Shown: positions 17,002 to 27,974, numbered from the stretch's first letter. The stretch: DNA of 64,000 nt from Flavobacterium sp. BFFFF2 (GCA_002256385.1 NKJD01000007.1:1-64000); one strand, 5' to 3'. The notes: generated from the sequence alone by a model not told the origin. Numbers and translations: made by a program.

Positions 17002-20000
17002 ATGAATTTTTTTCTAATATGGCAATCCAAAACAGCTCAATTAGATTGGATCTTATTTGGCTTGTTGGCTTTGTACTTTTTTTCTGTATTCCTTATTGGT
17101 TTTTTTGGCAAAAATGATTTGCTACTTCAAAATAAAGCGGAACGAGACACCTCTTTAGAAATCACGCACAATTCAGAACAATACCCGCTCTATTTATTGT
17201 TTTTGGGGATTACGTTACCCATTGTTGAATGCATTTACTATTCATTTAACATTCGTTCGCTTAAGGCAATCGCCTTTTATATTTTGGTAGGCTCTGTGCT
17301 TATTGGCTTTTACACCTTAAGCCGACTGTATACTTGGTTTGCAAACCGAATTTACATGTTTACTGTGATTTTTTTCCTGCTTTATACTATTATCATTGTA
17401 TTTCGTTTATCGGTCAAGCCATTTCACTTGGTCAATTTTCCTGGGTTATTTGTAGCTTATATGCTATCTTATCATGCATTCCGAAAACTACGTTTTTATT
17501 TGGTTTTTGTGGGCGTATTCCAACTAAGTTTGGTAGCTTTATACTTTGGAGCCGGTGCCGAATTGCATGTTATATTGGTTTCTTATTGCACATCACTTTT
17601 AATTACCGCTGTGCATTTGTCAAGGCATTATTCGTTGTTGAGCGTACAGAACAAAATTTATTTTGCCAATGAAATTGTCAACAAAGGAATTTCACTCATT
17701 GTAACCACCAACCAGCAGGGAGAACTATTATTTTGTAGTCAGTCCATTGAAAAAATACTTGGCTACCAACCCGATGAAGTGCTTGGGTTGAAATTTTGGC
17801 AATTAACCGAAGATGCAGAGTTTATTGGCGAAGCATATCATAAACAATATACGGACGAGCGAATTTATATTCGCAAATTACGCACCAAATGGGGCGACTA
17901 CAGGTACATTCAATGGAAAGACAAGAAATACTCCGATTCCATGTTTATTGGCATTGGCCAAGACGTTACTGAACAAGTAACGATTCAAAATCAATACCAA
18001 AGTCTGATTGAAAATGCCACTGATATCATCTATGAAGTGAATGAAATAGGCCACATAATATTCATCAATAGCTATACCGAAAAAGTACTCGGCTATGCTC
18101 GTGAAAAGTTTCTCCACAACCACTATATACAGTTCGTTAGGGAAGATTTCAGAGAAAAAGTGCGTGAATTCTATCTGGGAGATCAACAATACTATAAAGA
18201 ATACCCCTCTTTTACAGTTCCTTTAATTAAAAGTGATGGTTCTGATTTGTGGATTTCACAAAAAGTAAGCATTCAGCGCGATAATGCTGGTAAGATCACT
18301 GGATACTCCATCATTGGACGCGATATGACCCGATTAAGAATATTGGAGATTGAGAAAGAAAAGAGAGAACGCAAGCACAAAAAATACAATGACACTTTAA
18401 AAGAAATTACTGCCAGAAGTTATTCCAATTCTGACGATTTTTCATTGCATATCAATGAAATTCTTCGCATTTCAGCCGAATGCATGATGGTGTCAAAAGC
18501 CAGTTTTTGGGAAGCAAATGAGCAAGGTGTTACCTGCAGAAACCGGTATATTTCGCCCATGGTTTCATTTGTGGCTACCAACCATTTAAGTCGTGAAAAA
18601 TATCCGATTTATTTTGATTCCATCAAAAACGACAAGCAGCTTATTGCCCGTGATGTAGAAAAAAGCAGCAAATTAGCCGAGTTTAGGTCAGACTATTTTA
18701 AAGTAAATGACATACGCTCTTTGCTGCATACGCCTATTTTTATCAACAGTGAATTTAAAGGTATTGTTCGATTTGAACACATTGAAACCTACAGGTATTG
18801 GGACAATGAAGACATTTCATTTGCCAAATCGATTTCTGATTTGATAGCCATCGCCATTGAATCTAAAATGAGGCTTAAGGCCGAAGCTAAAATTGAGTAT
18901 AAATCGGCCATTCTCAATGAAATTGCTCGGTCAACGGAGCAGTTCCTGAAAAGTAAAAACAACGATGAAATTTTTGAAGGGGTTTTAGATGCCATTGGAA
19001 AAGTGACAGGTGTTAATCGATTAAACTTTTTTGAAAATCATGCAGAATTAGGCTACTTAGAGCAAAAGCACAGGTGGACTTCAAAAACCAATTCACTAGC
19101 CGAAGTCAATCCGCTGTTGGTTCACGTGCCTTATCGTGAAATACCCGAGGTATTTGATGCCATCATGAACAGAAAATCATTTTACACCATTTCTGATCAG
19201 GTGCAAAACAGCACGCTGCGGCAGTTTTTAAACCAATTTGACACCAAATCATTTTTGGTGATTCCCGTTTTTGTAAAAGATGCCTTTTATGGTGCTTTGG
19301 TGTTTGATGATGCCGACAAAAGCCGACATTGGAGCACCGATGAAATCAATGCCCTTGAAACATTGGCCAGAAACATTGGTTTTACCATAGAGCGGAACAT
19401 CAACGAAGCCATCATTCAAGAGAATGAGCAGAAATTCAGGTTGTTGGCCAATAATATTCCGGGCACTGTTTATATGTCAAAAGTCGATGCCAATTGGAGT
19501 AAAATTTATTTGAATAATGAAATTGAGAACTTGACTGGTTATCCAAAAGAACTCTTTTTAGATGACTCAATCAGGTACATTGATTTATTGCACCCAGATG
19601 ATAAGGACTGGGTATTGAATTCGCTGCAGTTGGCCATTGACCAAATGACGCCTTATCATGCCTCTTACCGCATTATTCACAAAAAGGGCCACATTGTGTG
19701 GGTGGAAGAATTTGGCGAAGGCATACAAACCGATGGTAAAATTGAAGCGGTTGAAGGCATTTTTATTGACATTACCGAACGCATCAAAGCCGACGAAGCC
19801 ATCAAAGACAAAGAATATGCCGAGGCAGCGAACAGGGCCAAATCAGAATTTCTAGCCAATATGAGTCATGAAATACGGACCCCACTTAATGGCATTATTG
19901 GCTTTACAGATTTGTTGATTAATACTGATTTAAACTTAGTGCAAAGCAGTTATATGCGCACTATCAATCAGTCGGCGCAAACTTTAATGGAAGTCATTAA

Positions 20001-20988
20001 CAACATCCTCGATTTTTCTAAAATTGAATCGGGCAAATTGGAATTGTCTATTGAAAAAAATGATTTGTTTGATTTAATAAAACAAGTTATTGATTTAACA
20101 CGCTATGAGTCAGATGCTCGCAACATTGAATTGAAAGTGGTCATAGATCCAAAATTGGCCAAATGCGTGTATTCTGATTATGTGCGATTGAAACAAATTT
20201 TAGTAAATTTATTGAGTAATGCCATTAAATTCACCCATGCTGGTCAAGTCACTTTACAGGTTGACCTTCTTGAACAAATTGACCAAGACAACCAACATAT
20301 TCGTTTTTCAGTCATTGACACGGGCATTGGCATTAAGGAAGAAAACCAACGTAAAATTTTTGAAGCCTTTTCGCAAGAGGACAGTTCTACCACCAAAAAA
20401 TTTGGCGGAACAGGATTGGGGCTTACCATTTCAAATCAGCTGCTGCAATTGATGGAGAGTCAAATGCAACTGAAAAGTGAATTTGGCCAAGGAAGTACCT
20501 TTTACTTTGACATCACATTTAAAACATGCAACGACCAAATATCTGAGGCTAAACTAGTACTTGTAAAGCCTTTAGAAGACGAAGCACGGAAACGTTTGCA
20601 TGAACTCGAAAAGGTGAAAATTGCTATTATTGAGGATAACAAAATCAACATGTTACTTGCAAAAACACTGATCAAACGCATGGTTCCTAAATGTGAATTA
20701 TTTGAATTTGAAAATGGCCAAGAAATAACTTCCGCATTTGAATTTGTATTACCCGATTTGTTGTTTATGGATATTCAAATGCCCATTATGAATGGATATG
20801 AGGCAACAGCCAGTATTCGAAATCTTCCGAATGGCTTACAGGTGCCCATTGTAGCGTTAACTGCCGCTGCCATCGTAGGTGAAAAAGAAAAATGCCTTGC
20901 CACCGGATTCAGCGATTATATGACCAAGCCTATTGATCGGGAAACCATTGAAAAAATGCTTTATAAATGGCTTATATTGTCTGAGTAA
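17002..20988 (+). CDS. Hybrid sensor histidine kinase (7TM-PAS-PAS-GAF-GAF-PAS-HisKA-HATPase-REC)
   Basis: Large membrane sensor of 1328 residues. Seven hydrophobic segments occupy about residues 13-215. Two PAS domains follow (about 232-330 and 332-450; the second contains [18 protein letters not shown]), two GAF-like regions (about 465-620 and 635-790) and a third PAS with PAC (about 808-930). HisKA has the phospho-acceptor His956 in [10 protein letters not shown]. HATPase follows with [17 protein letters not shown] and GGTGLGL, then a receiver domain with phospho-acceptor Asp1257 in [12 protein letters not shown]. No separate regulator or DNA-binding gene is adjacent, so the phosphate probably goes to a distant partner. 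The ligand is unknown. It stands alone downstream of the heptamer array. Confidence 0.92.
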   Translation: MNFFLIWQSKTAQLDWILFGLLALYFFSVFLIGFFGKNDLLLQNKAERDTSLEITHNSEQYPLYLLFLGITLPIVECIYYSFNIRSLKAIAFYILVGSVLIGFYTLSRLYTWFANRIYMFTVIFFLLYTIIIVFRLSVKPFHLVNFPGLFVAYMLSYHAFRKLRFYLVFVGVFQLSLVALYFGAGAELHVILVSYCTSLLITAVHLSRHYSLLSVQNKIYFANEIVNKGISLIVTTNQQGELLFCSQSIEKILGYQPDEVLGLKFWQLTEDAEFIGEAYHKQYTDERIYIRKLRTKWGDYRYIQWKDKKYSDSMFIGIGQDVTEQVTIQNQYQSLIENATDIIYEVNEIGHIIFINSYTEKVLGYAREKFLHNHYIQFVREDFREKVREFYLGDQQYYKEYPSFTVPLIKSDGSDLWISQKVSIQRDNAGKITGYSIIGRDMTRLRILEIEKEKRERKHKKYNDTLKEITARSYSNSDDFSLHINEILRISAECMMVSKASFWEANEQGVTCRNRYISPMVSFVATNHLSREKYPIYFDSIKNDKQLIARDVEKSSKLAEFRSDYFKVNDIRSLLHTPIFINSEFKGIVRFEHIETYRYWDNEDISFAKSISDLIAIAIESKMRLKAEAKIEYKSAILNEIARSTEQFLKSKNNDEIFEGVLDAIGKVTGVNRLNFFENHAELGYLEQKHRWTSKTNSLAEVNPLLVHVPYREIPEVFDAIMNRKSFYTISDQVQNSTLRQFLNQFDTKSFLVIPVFVKDAFYGALVFDDADKSRHWSTDEINALETLARNIGFTIERNINEAIIQENEQKFRLLANNIPGTVYMSKVDANWSKIYLNNEIENLTGYPKELFLDDSIRYIDLLHPDDKDWVLNSLQLAIDQMTPYHASYRIIHKKGHIVWVEEFGEGIQTDGKIEAVEGIFIDITERIKADEAIKDKEYAEAANRAKSEFLANMSHEIRTPLNGIIGFTDLLINTDLNLVQSSYMRTINQSAQTLMEVINNILDFSKIESGKLELSIEKNDLFDLIKQVIDLTRYESDARNIELKVVIDPKLAKCVYSDYVRLKQILVNLLSNAIKFTHAGQVTLQVDLLEQIDQDNQHIRFSVIDTGIGIKEENQRKIFEAFSQEDSSTTKKFGGTGLGLTISNQLLQLMESQMQLKSEFGQGSTFYFDITFKTCNDQISEAKLVLVKPLEDEARKRLHELEKVKIAIIEDNKINMLLAKTLIKRMVPKCELFEFENGQEITSAFEFVLPDLLFMDIQMPIMNGYEATASIRNLPNGLQVPIVALTAAAIVGEKEKCLATGFSDYMTKPIDRETIEKMLYKWLILSE

Positions 20989-21174
20989 TTGCTTCTTTAC
21001 AAATTTATTTTATGGGACATTGACTCCATGCTGAAATTGGCGTTTGTAAAATATTGTGTCCCTTGAAAAACGCCGCTTTTTTATTAAATTCAAAAAAATA
21101 CCTGCTTTAAAATAGCAGTTTCTCAAAAATATTTTCATTCGCCAAATATGTTAGCGAAACTGCAAATGGCTGCT

Positions 21175-21182
21175 TATTTTTG
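21175..21182 (+). promoter_or_regulatory. Putative -7 element for the HMG-CoA synthase gene
   Basis: TATTTTTG matches TAnnTTTG and lies 15 bp before the ATG at 21198. No TTG at the normal spacing was found. Confidence 0.4.
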
Positions 21183-21197
21183 AAGAAAAAATAGACT

Positions 21198-22547
21198 ATG
21201 GCCACCCCACTAGTTGGCATTCATGCCTTTGGATATGCACTTCCACACCTCATTTTACCCATAGAAACACTAGCGCTACATCGGGGCATTGATGTGAAAA
21301 AATTGCAAAACGGTTTGGGACTTCGTTCTATAAGTTTGCCCGATGGCTACCAAGATGCCGTAACCTTTGCTACCGAAGCAGTGGCTCGATTAGTTGAAGA
21401 GCAAAAAGTGGACCTTTCACTCATTGATCGGATCTATGTTGGAACGGAAAGTCAGGTAGATAGTGCCAAACCCATCGGCAGTTTTGTGGTTGGACTCATT
21501 GAAAACCAATTTGGTGCAGATTGCCTACAACATTGCGATGTGGTCGATCTAAATTTTGCCTGTATTGGTGCCGTCGATGCACTAGAAAACTGCTTGGATT
21601 ATGTGCGGCTTCACCCCGATAAAATGGCCATTGTACTGGCAACTGATGTAGCTCGTTATGATTTGGAATCGGGTGGCGAATATACCCAGGGAGCTGGTGC
21701 CATTGCACTACTCATCAAATCGAACCCAGATTTAATTGCCTTTGGGAGTAAAAGGGGGGTGTCAATTGCACATGAATTTGATTTCTTTAAACCGCGTCGT
21801 CCCCTACCCGCGGCATTACTTTCAGAAGAATTACAGCGTACCTATCCCGAAAAAGAATGGCTTGTTTTTAGAGATCAACCCGTTTTTGATGGGCACTACA
21901 GCCAAACCTGCTACAAGAACAGGATGGTTGCGGCTTACAAGCATTTTTGCAGCCAAAAACCTGCCGATTTCACCGATTGGCGTACTTGGGATGGCATCAT
22001 TATGCACCTCCCCTACGCATATCAGGCCAGACGTACTTTTTTTGAATTAATTTGGGAAGAACAATTTGCCGAAACATATACTGACGCGGCCTTAGCAGCA
22101 CAAGCTAAGAAAGAATTTATAGCCTCCGAAGCCTATCAATCGGTGGTTGCCCGTTGCATTGCACCCACTGAACTTGGCTCGTCTATTTGGGGCAATTTAT
22201 ATACCGGGTCCCTATTTTTAGGACTGATTTCATATTTCAATGAATATGCTGAGACTAGCCAAGATTGTGCAGGTCAAAAACTCGGTTTCTTGGCTTATGG
22301 AAGCGGTTCAAAAGCCAAAGTATTCCAGGGAATTGTTCAACCCAATTGGCACAATAAGGTTACTACAAGACGGCTAAAATCGGTTGAACAACTGCTGCAA
22401 AAACTTGACTTTGAAACCTATTTGGCATTATATCGTGGTGATGCAAAAAAAGTGTCCAATCCGCCAAAAGGAAGTTGGGCGTTAACAGATATTGAAACGA
22501 AAAATCCAGTACAACTATGGGCTAGAAGGTATAAAATGATAGAATAA
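21198..22547 (+). CDS. mvaS: Hydroxymethylglutaryl-CoA synthase
   Basis: Condenses acetyl-CoA with acetoacetyl-CoA to HMG-CoA, the entry to the mevalonate route. The 449-residue product has a thiolase-like fold with Glu84 in GTESQVDSAK, the acylated Cys122 in LNFACIG, and EYTQGAGAIALL after residue 160. His270 is in HLPYAYQARR. These correspond to the Glu-Cys-His triad of the family. The sequence agrees with flavobacterial HMG-CoA synthases as I remember them (VDxxFACIxxVDAL). An HMG-CoA lyase lies 6 kb away at 28776-29639. The gene is flanked by ~200 and ~300 bp of non-coding sequence and seems monocistronic. Confidence 0.88.
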   Translation: MATPLVGIHAFGYALPHLILPIETLALHRGIDVKKLQNGLGLRSISLPDGYQDAVTFATEAVARLVEEQKVDLSLIDRIYVGTESQVDSAKPIGSFVVGLIENQFGADCLQHCDVVDLNFACIGAVDALENCLDYVRLHPDKMAIVLATDVARYDLESGGEYTQGAGAIALLIKSNPDLIAFGSKRGVSIAHEFDFFKPRRPLPAALLSEELQRTYPEKEWLVFRDQPVFDGHYSQTCYKNRMVAAYKHFCSQKPADFTDWRTWDGIIMHLPYAYQARRTFFELIWEEQFAETYTDAALAAQAKKEFIASEAYQSVVARCIAPTELGSSIWGNLYTGSLFLGLISYFNEYAETSQDCAGQKLGFLAYGSGSKAKVFQGIVQPNWHNKVTTRRLKSVEQLLQKLDFETYLALYRGDAKKVSNPPKGSWALTDIETKNPVQLWARRYKMIE

Positions 22548-22845
22548 GATAGCGCCACAGCCATGCAGCATTCCAAAATATTTTAATTTAATAATGTAAA
22601 CCTGATCCGCATTGCGATTGAGGTACAAGTACAATTGGGTTGAACAGACTGAAACAAAATGATTATCATTTAGTGCCATTGTCACTTTGCGCTCTTTCTC
22701 AATTTATTGCGACTTTGCTTGTATCATTGCAGCACCTTCAAATAGGTTTCGGGTCAATCTATCAATCTTTCCAAAATCAAAAAAGTACTATTGCCTATTG
22801 ACTAAAAAAATGTATTTTAGTGACCTTTAATTTAAATTTAAAAAA
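22548..22845. other. Intergenic gap, nothing specific seen
   Basis: A 298-bp AT-rich gap between two plus-strand genes. Close to the downstream start there is a one-mismatch -7 element (TATTTTAG, about 22812). I see no repeat, RNA gene or strong hairpin. Confidence 0.5.
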
Positions 22846-23877
22846 ATGAAAAATTGGCTCATTATTTTTACATTAATGCTTGGGTTTACATCTCATGCAC
22901 AAGATTTTAAAAGCCCCGTCGAGTACATGTCGTACATTGGAAATGAACAACTTGATGTAAGTAAAAATGCGTGGAAATACACTTTGGCTGTAGCGCATTC
23001 AAAAAGAGCGCGTAAAATTGAAAATTTGCGACAAAAAGTAATCAGTTCCATGGAGTCATCTCTTGAAAAAATAAACAAATTAAGCAATGGCTACCAAGGC
23101 GATAAAACGCTACATGAGGCTTATGTGAATTATTTTCAAATGGCCTTGCACAACATGCGTGAAGAATACGGCCAAATCATTGATTTACAAGAAGTGGCAG
23201 AACAATCATACGATGCCATGGAGGCTTACTTGATGGCAAAAGATCGGGTTGATAAAAAACTGGAAGAAGGACAGACCAATTTATCAAAAGCGCAACGCGA
23301 ATTTGCTGCCAGACAGCACATTACTCTTACTGAATCGGGCAGTGCTCTGGGCGAAAAGATAAAAATATCGTCAGAAGTATTTGACTATGAAAAAAAATTA
23401 TACCTCCTGTTTTTCAAAAGTTATGTCAGTCAAAAAAATTTAATGAAAAGTATATCTGAACAAAATTTGACAGACATTAAACAACAGTCGGACGCGTTGC
23501 ATCAGTTTGCTGAAGAGGGCAAGCAAAATTTAAAACTCATTCAACCATTTAAAGGTGATAAACATTTAATTGAGGCCACTCAAAAAGCACTTATCTCGTT
23601 TGATGACCTCACAATAAAACATGTTCCTGTTTTTTTAAAGTACTATTTATTAAAGGATCAACTGACGCAGGCTCAAAAAATGCTGGAAGCCAAATCAAGT
23701 CAAGACCGCACACAAGATGATATTAAACAATACAACGACTTGGTTGCCAAAACCAATGAAGCGTCTGCGACTTTCAACAAAAGCATGGGTATGGCTACTC
23801 AAGATTTGAATGCACAAATCGACCATTGGAATGAAGCACAAAGCTTTTTCTTAGATTCACACATTCCTGCAGAATAA
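22846..23877 (+). CDS. Secreted helical protein of unknown function
   Basis: 343-residue protein with a signal peptide cleaved after SHAQ (about residue 19). The rest is almost entirely charged, amphipathic helix without cysteines. It opens with a SPVEYMSYIGNEQ segment and has coiled-coil-like stretches around residues 45-75 and 280-310. It resembles proteins annotated as LIC11966-family surface proteins, which is a tentative memory-based match. It may be a periplasmic or surface protein. No operon partner: yebC follows after 62 bp with its own promoter. Confidence 0.7.
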   Translation: MKNWLIIFTLMLGFTSHAQDFKSPVEYMSYIGNEQLDVSKNAWKYTLAVAHSKRARKIENLRQKVISSMESSLEKINKLSNGYQGDKTLHEAYVNYFQMALHNMREEYGQIIDLQEVAEQSYDAMEAYLMAKDRVDKKLEEGQTNLSKAQREFAARQHITLTESGSALGEKIKISSEVFDYEKKLYLLFFKSYVSQKNLMKSISEQNLTDIKQQSDALHQFAEEGKQNLKLIQPFKGDKHLIEATQKALISFDDLTIKHVPVFLKYYLLKDQLTQAQKMLEAKSSQDRTQDDIKQYNDLVAKTNEASATFNKSMGMATQDLNAQIDHWNEAQSFFLDSHIPAE

Positions 23878-23881
23878 GGTG

Positions 23882-23912
23882 TTGGATTGCGGATTAAAAT
23901 CATGTAATTTTG
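23882..23912 (+). promoter_or_regulatory. Promoter of yebC
   Basis: TTG at 23882-23884, a 20-bp spacer and TAATTTTG at 23905-23912 match the Bacteroidota consensus, 28 bp before the yebC ATG. Confidence 0.7.
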
Positions 23913-23939
23913 CATCCAAATTTGTAAAATAAATCGGAA

Positions 23940-24650
23940 ATGGGAAGAGCCTTTGAATTTAGAAAAGCCCGAAAAATGAAGCGTTGGTCAGCCATGGCCA
24001 AAACCTTTACTCGCATAGGAAAAGACATTGTGATCGCCGTTAAAGAAGGAGGTCCAAACCCTGAAGCTAATGCTCGTTTGCGTGCCGTCATGCAAAATGC
24101 CAAGGCAGCAAACATGCCTAAGGAGAATATTGAACGAGCAATTAAAAAGGCATCTGACAAAGACACAGCCAATTATAAAGAAGTATTATTTGAAGGATAT
24201 GCCCCTCATGGCATTGCGCTTCTCATTGAAACAGCCACCGATAACAACAACCGAACAGTAGCCAATATCCGCAGTTATTTTAATAAATGTAATGGTACTA
24301 TGGGCAACCAAGGCTCCGTGGAGTTTATGTTTGATCACACTTGCAATTTCAGAATTGCCAACGGAGGCCAAGATATTGAAGAGTTGGAATTGGAAATGAT
24401 TGATTTTGGTGTCGAAGAAATATTTGCCGATGAAGATGGCATTTTGTTGTATGCCCCTTTCAATTGTTTTGGTGCATTACAAAAAGAGCTGGAAAACAGA
24501 GGATTTGACATTCTCTCCTCCGGATTTGAGCGCATACCACAAGTTACCAAAGAATTGACAGAAGCGCAAGTGGCAGATGTTGAAAAACTGCTCGAAAAAA
24601 TAGAAGAAGATGACGACGTCATGAACGTGTATCACACCATGCAAGAATAA
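23940..24650 (+). CDS. yebC: YebC/PmpR family protein (TACO1-like)
   Basis: Conserved cytoplasmic protein linked in other bacteria to transcription regulation and, more recently, to translation of difficult motifs. The 236-residue product has the family N-terminus GRAFEFRKARKMKRWSAMAK. It also has the GGPNPEANARLR block, MPKENIERAIKKA and the EGYAPHGIALLIE strand. Family members usually start with a GHSKW-type motif; here it is GRAFEF, the form I associate with Bacteroidota. The gene has its own promoter and terminator. Confidence 0.92.
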   Translation: MGRAFEFRKARKMKRWSAMAKTFTRIGKDIVIAVKEGGPNPEANARLRAVMQNAKAANMPKENIERAIKKASDKDTANYKEVLFEGYAPHGIALLIETATDNNNRTVANIRSYFNKCNGTMGNQGSVEFMFDHTCNFRIANGGQDIEELELEMIDFGVEEIFADEDGILLYAPFNCFGALQKELENRGFDILSSGFERIPQVTKELTEAQVADVEKLLEKIEEDDDVMNVYHTMQE

Positions 24651-24660
24651 CCAAATCACA

Positions 24661-24689
24661 TCACTTCGGGTTAAAGCCCGAAGTTTTTG
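24661..24689 (+). terminator. Intrinsic terminator after yebC
   Basis: ACTTCGGG (24663-24670) pairs with CCCGAAGT (24677-24684) across a 6-nt loop and is followed by TTTTT. It begins 12 bp after the yebC stop codon. Confidence 0.88.
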
Positions 24690-24721
24690 TTTATACAAAC
24701 CCTCCCACAAATAGAAATTGG

Positions 24722-24729
24722 TATATTTG
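24722..24729 (+). promoter_or_regulatory. Putative -7 element for the oxidoreductase gene
   Basis: TATATTTG matches TAnnTTTG, 18 bp before the ATG at 24747, just after the yebC terminator. No TTG at normal spacing was found. Confidence 0.45.
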
Positions 24730-24746
24730 TGTAAAGTCAAATAAAT

Positions 24747-25745
24747 ATGTTAAAAATAGGCGTGTTGGGAGCTGGCCACTTGGGCAAGATCCATTTAAAA
24801 TTGCTTCAGCAATCACAAAAATACGAACTGGTTGGTTTTTATGATGAAAACCCAGCATATGCAGAAAAAATTGCCGCAGAATTTGGTTACACCCGTTTCG
24901 ATACTATTGCCAGATTAATACATGCTGTTGATGTCATCGACATTGTGACGCCTACCCTTTCACATTATAAATGTGCCAAAGTAGCCATCAAATCGGGCAA
25001 GCATGTTTTTATCGAAAAACCCATTGCAACCACCGTTTTGGAGGCTGAAGAAATCATTGCATTAGCAAAAGACCATCACGTTTTAGGACAGGTTGGTCAT
25101 GTGGAACGTTTTAATCCAGCTTTTATGGCTGTGAAAGACATGATTCACCAGCCCATGTTCATTGAAACCCACCGCTTGGCCGAATTCAATCCACGTGGCA
25201 CGGATGTGCCGGTAGTATTGGATTTGATGATTCATGATATTGATGCCATACTGAGTGTGGTACAATCAGAAGTGGTGGCTGTTCATGCCAGTGGCGTCGC
25301 AGTAATTAGCGACTCGCCTGACATTGCCAATGCCCGCTTAGAGTTTGAAAATGGCTGTGTAGCCAACATCACCGCAAGCCGCATTTCTATGAAAAATATG
25401 CGTAAATCGCGCTTTTTTCAAAAAGACGCCTATATTTCAGTTGATTACCTAGATAAAACCTGCGAAGTGGTTCGAATGAAAGAGGCGCCAGAAGTACCTG
25501 GTGATTTTGACATGATTTTGCAAAATGCAGAAGGCATCCGGAAACAGATATTTTTTGACAACCCGAGCGTGATGCCAAACAATGCCATTTTAAATGAATT
25601 GGAAACTTTTGCCGACGCTATTGAACAAAAAACAACACCTGTAGTGACACTTGAAGATGGCACTGCTGCCCTAAAAGTGGCCTATCGCATTATAGAAAAT
25701 ATGAAAATTACTTCTAGTTCTTTCCAGCAAATACAAACATTTTAA
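24747..25745 (+). CDS. Gfo/Idh/MocA-family NAD(P)-dependent oxidoreductase
   Basis: 332-residue dehydrogenase with an N-terminal Rossmann fold (GxGxxG at Gly8, Gly10 and Gly13 in LGAGHLGKIH). The family signature is HVFIEKPIATT (Glu90-Lys91-Pro92), followed by GQVGHVERFNPA. The C-terminal domain is the family's alpha/beta substrate domain. The substrate (a sugar, a cyclitol or biliverdin-type compound) cannot be told from sequence. The next gene starts 38 bp downstream after a tetranucleotide repeat, so they may be cotranscribed. Confidence 0.85.
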   Translation: MLKIGVLGAGHLGKIHLKLLQQSQKYELVGFYDENPAYAEKIAAEFGYTRFDTIARLIHAVDVIDIVTPTLSHYKCAKVAIKSGKHVFIEKPIATTVLEAEEIIALAKDHHVLGQVGHVERFNPAFMAVKDMIHQPMFIETHRLAEFNPRGTDVPVVLDLMIHDIDAILSVVQSEVVAVHASGVAVISDSPDIANARLEFENGCVANITASRISMKNMRKSRFFQKDAYISVDYLDKTCEVVRMKEAPEVPGDFDMILQNAEGIRKQIFFDNPSVMPNNAILNELETFADAIEQKTTPVVTLEDGTAALKVAYRIIENMKITSSSFQQIQTF

Positions 25746-25747
25746 GA

Positions 25748-25775
25748 AAACAAACAAACAAACAAACAAACAAAC
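25748..25775. repeat. (AAAC)7 tetranucleotide repeat before the 3-hydroxyacyl-CoA dehydrogenase gene
   Basis: Seven perfect AAAC units fill almost the whole 38-bp gap and end 8 bp before the ATG at 25784. A perfect tetranucleotide tract this close to a start codon could change length by slippage and so alter leader spacing. Confidence 0.95.
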
Positions 25776-25783
25776 TAATATAT

Positions 25784-26674
25784 ATGAATCAAATTGCAGT
25801 GATCGGAGCGGGTACCATGGGAAATGGCATTGCCCATACATTTGCTCAAAAAGGTTTTACAGTTAAACTCATTGACGTTTCAGAAGCAGCCATCGAAAAA
25901 GGGATTAAAACCATCGTTTCTAATTTAGATCGGATGGTGGCCAAAGGCACGATTTCGGAAGCTGAAAAAATATCAACTTTAAACAATATCATTACTTATA
26001 CCGATGTAAAAGACGGGGTAACTGGTTGTGATTTGGTAGTAGAAGCAGCGACTGAAAACAGCGCCTTGAAATTTCAAATCTTTAAACAATTGAGCGAAGT
26101 TTGTAGTCACAATACTATTTTAGCCTCCAATACTTCCTCGATTTCCATTACACAAATTGCAGCACAAGTTATTCATCCAGAGCGTGTTATCGGTATGCAC
26201 TTTATGAATCCAGTACCCATTATGAAACTTGTTGAAGTTATTCGCGGTTATTCAACTTCTGACGAAGTGACTCAGAAAATAATGGAGTTATCGGTTCAAT
26301 TGGGCAAAGTACCAACTGAAGTGAATGATTACCCGGGCTTTGTGGCCAATCGGATTTTGATGCCAATGATTAATGAAGCCATTGAAACCTTGTTTCACGG
26401 CGTGGCAGGTGTCGAAGAAATTGACACAGTAATGAAATTGGGAATGGCGCACCCTATGGGGCCATTGCAACTGGCCGATTTTATTGGGTTAGATGTGTGT
26501 CTTTCCATTATGAATGTACTTTTTGACGGCTTTAAAAACCCCAAATATGCCCCATGCCCATTACTAGTTAATATGGTAATGGCCAAAAAATTAGGTGTTA
26601 AATCGGGTGAAGGTTTTTACGATTATTCGGTCAATAAAAAGGCAGAAATAGTATCGAGCCAGTTTACTAAATAG
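25784..26674 (+). CDS. 3-hydroxybutyryl-CoA dehydrogenase
   Basis: NAD-dependent oxidation of 3-hydroxyacyl-CoA (or reduction of acetoacetyl-CoA) in short-chain fatty-acid or butanoate metabolism. The 296-residue, single-function product has the NAD motif GAGTMGNG (8-15), SNTSSI with Ser118, and the HFMNPVPIMKLVE block with the catalytic pair His139 and Glu151. Asn189 is in FVANR. The C-terminal dimerisation domain follows. The length fits the stand-alone family (PaaH/Hbd), not the large FadB fusion. It is followed after 13 bp by a DUF1015 gene. Confidence 0.92.
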   Translation: MNQIAVIGAGTMGNGIAHTFAQKGFTVKLIDVSEAAIEKGIKTIVSNLDRMVAKGTISEAEKISTLNNIITYTDVKDGVTGCDLVVEAATENSALKFQIFKQLSEVCSHNTILASNTSSISITQIAAQVIHPERVIGMHFMNPVPIMKLVEVIRGYSTSDEVTQKIMELSVQLGKVPTEVNDYPGFVANRILMPMINEAIETLFHGVAGVEEIDTVMKLGMAHPMGPLQLADFIGLDVCLSIMNVLFDGFKNPKYAPCPLLVNMVMAKKLGVKSGEGFYDYSVNKKAEIVSSQFTK

Positions 26675-26687
26675 GCAGTAATCTTTT

Positions 26688-27905
26688 ATGAGCCTTATTG
26701 TTCCTTTTCAAGCATCTCGGCCTGTAGCCGACAAAGTGTCATTGGTGAGTTGTCGGAATTACGACGATTACAGCCCCGCTGAATTAACGGCTTGGTTAAA
26801 TTTTAATCCGTACACTTTTTTACATGTATTGCATCCGGCTTATGCCTTTTCGCATAAAATCGGCATTGAAAAAAGATTTAAGGGTGTGGCACATAAATAC
26901 GCGGATTTTAAAGAAGACGGCATTTTTTGTAAAGAATCAGTACCCGCCTTTTATTTATATGAAATTCAAAGAAAATCAAAGGTATTTACTGGTTTGGTCG
27001 CCGGCATCTCCATTGATGAATACCGACAAGGAAACATCAAAAAGCACGAGGACACCTTGGCCTACCGCGTTGATATTTTAAAAGAATATTTAAACCAGAC
27101 CCAATTTAATGCCGAACCCGTTTTAATCACTTATCCTGAAATTCCGGCCATTGACCAATTGTGGAATCAGTTGAAATATACGGTTCCCCTTTATCAATTT
27201 AGCACCACCAACAAAGAATTCCATCGAATTTGGGCAGTAACAGACCCAACTATTATTGAAAGCATTCAAGCTCATTTTGAATCTTTATCAGCCCTCTATA
27301 TAGCCGATGGCCATCACCGCATGGCCTCGTCCGAAAAATATTGGGCCGATCAAGAAAGTGCTCATGCTGCACCGCCGTTTTGCATGGGCTTTTTAATTGA
27401 AGACCATCATGTTGACATATTTGAATTTAACCGATTAATCAGAGATTTAAACGGCCATTCAATTGATTCGCTGATTGAGGCCTTAGAAAAGCATTTTGTG
27501 GTGAAACCCAAAGACCAAGACATTTGGAAACCACAATCAAAATATGAATTTGGTTTGTATGCCAACAACCAAGCATATGCGCTCTATTACAAGCACCACC
27601 AGCATCATACCAACGATCCTTTATCAAGCTTAGATGCACAAATTTTGTATCAAACGGTTTTAGAACCGCTTTTGGGGATCAAAGATTTGCGCAATGACGA
27701 CCGCATCGAATATATGCCCGGCATTGAAAGTTTAAACACACTCAAAGAATTGGTGGATGATGGCGAATATAAATTGGCCTTGCTGCTGTATCCGGCCACT
27801 ATTGAAGAAATAAAAGCCATTGCTGACGCTGGCCAAATTATGCCACCAAAAAGCACCTACATTGAACCTAAATTCAGAAATGGCCTTTTAATTCATGAGT
27901 TTTAA
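26688..27905 (+). CDS. DUF1015 family protein
   Basis: 405-residue cytoplasmic protein of a widespread family without established function. Characteristic segments are the SLVSCRNYDDYSPAE opening, VLHP near residue 48, and the strongly conserved ADGHHRMASSEKYW block around residue 206. The histidine pair there suggests a metal or catalytic role, but none is proven. Family genes often lie near serine-biosynthesis genes in other genomes; here the neighbour is a dehydrogenase 13 bp upstream, so cotranscription is likely. Confidence 0.85.
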   Translation: MSLIVPFQASRPVADKVSLVSCRNYDDYSPAELTAWLNFNPYTFLHVLHPAYAFSHKIGIEKRFKGVAHKYADFKEDGIFCKESVPAFYLYEIQRKSKVFTGLVAGISIDEYRQGNIKKHEDTLAYRVDILKEYLNQTQFNAEPVLITYPEIPAIDQLWNQLKYTVPLYQFSTTNKEFHRIWAVTDPTIIESIQAHFESLSALYIADGHHRMASSEKYWADQESAHAAPPFCMGFLIEDHHVDIFEFNRLIRDLNGHSIDSLIEALEKHFVVKPKDQDIWKPQSKYEFGLYANNQAYALYYKHHQHHTNDPLSSLDAQILYQTVLEPLLGIKDLRNDDRIEYMPGIESLNTLKELVDDGEYKLALLLYPATIEEIKAIADAGQIMPPKSTYIEPKFRNGLLIHEF

Positions 27906-27974
27906 ATAGATCAACGCTTGTAGATAAATTGTACTAATCTAAGTGTAGTTTACACAAATAGTACATCAAAATGT

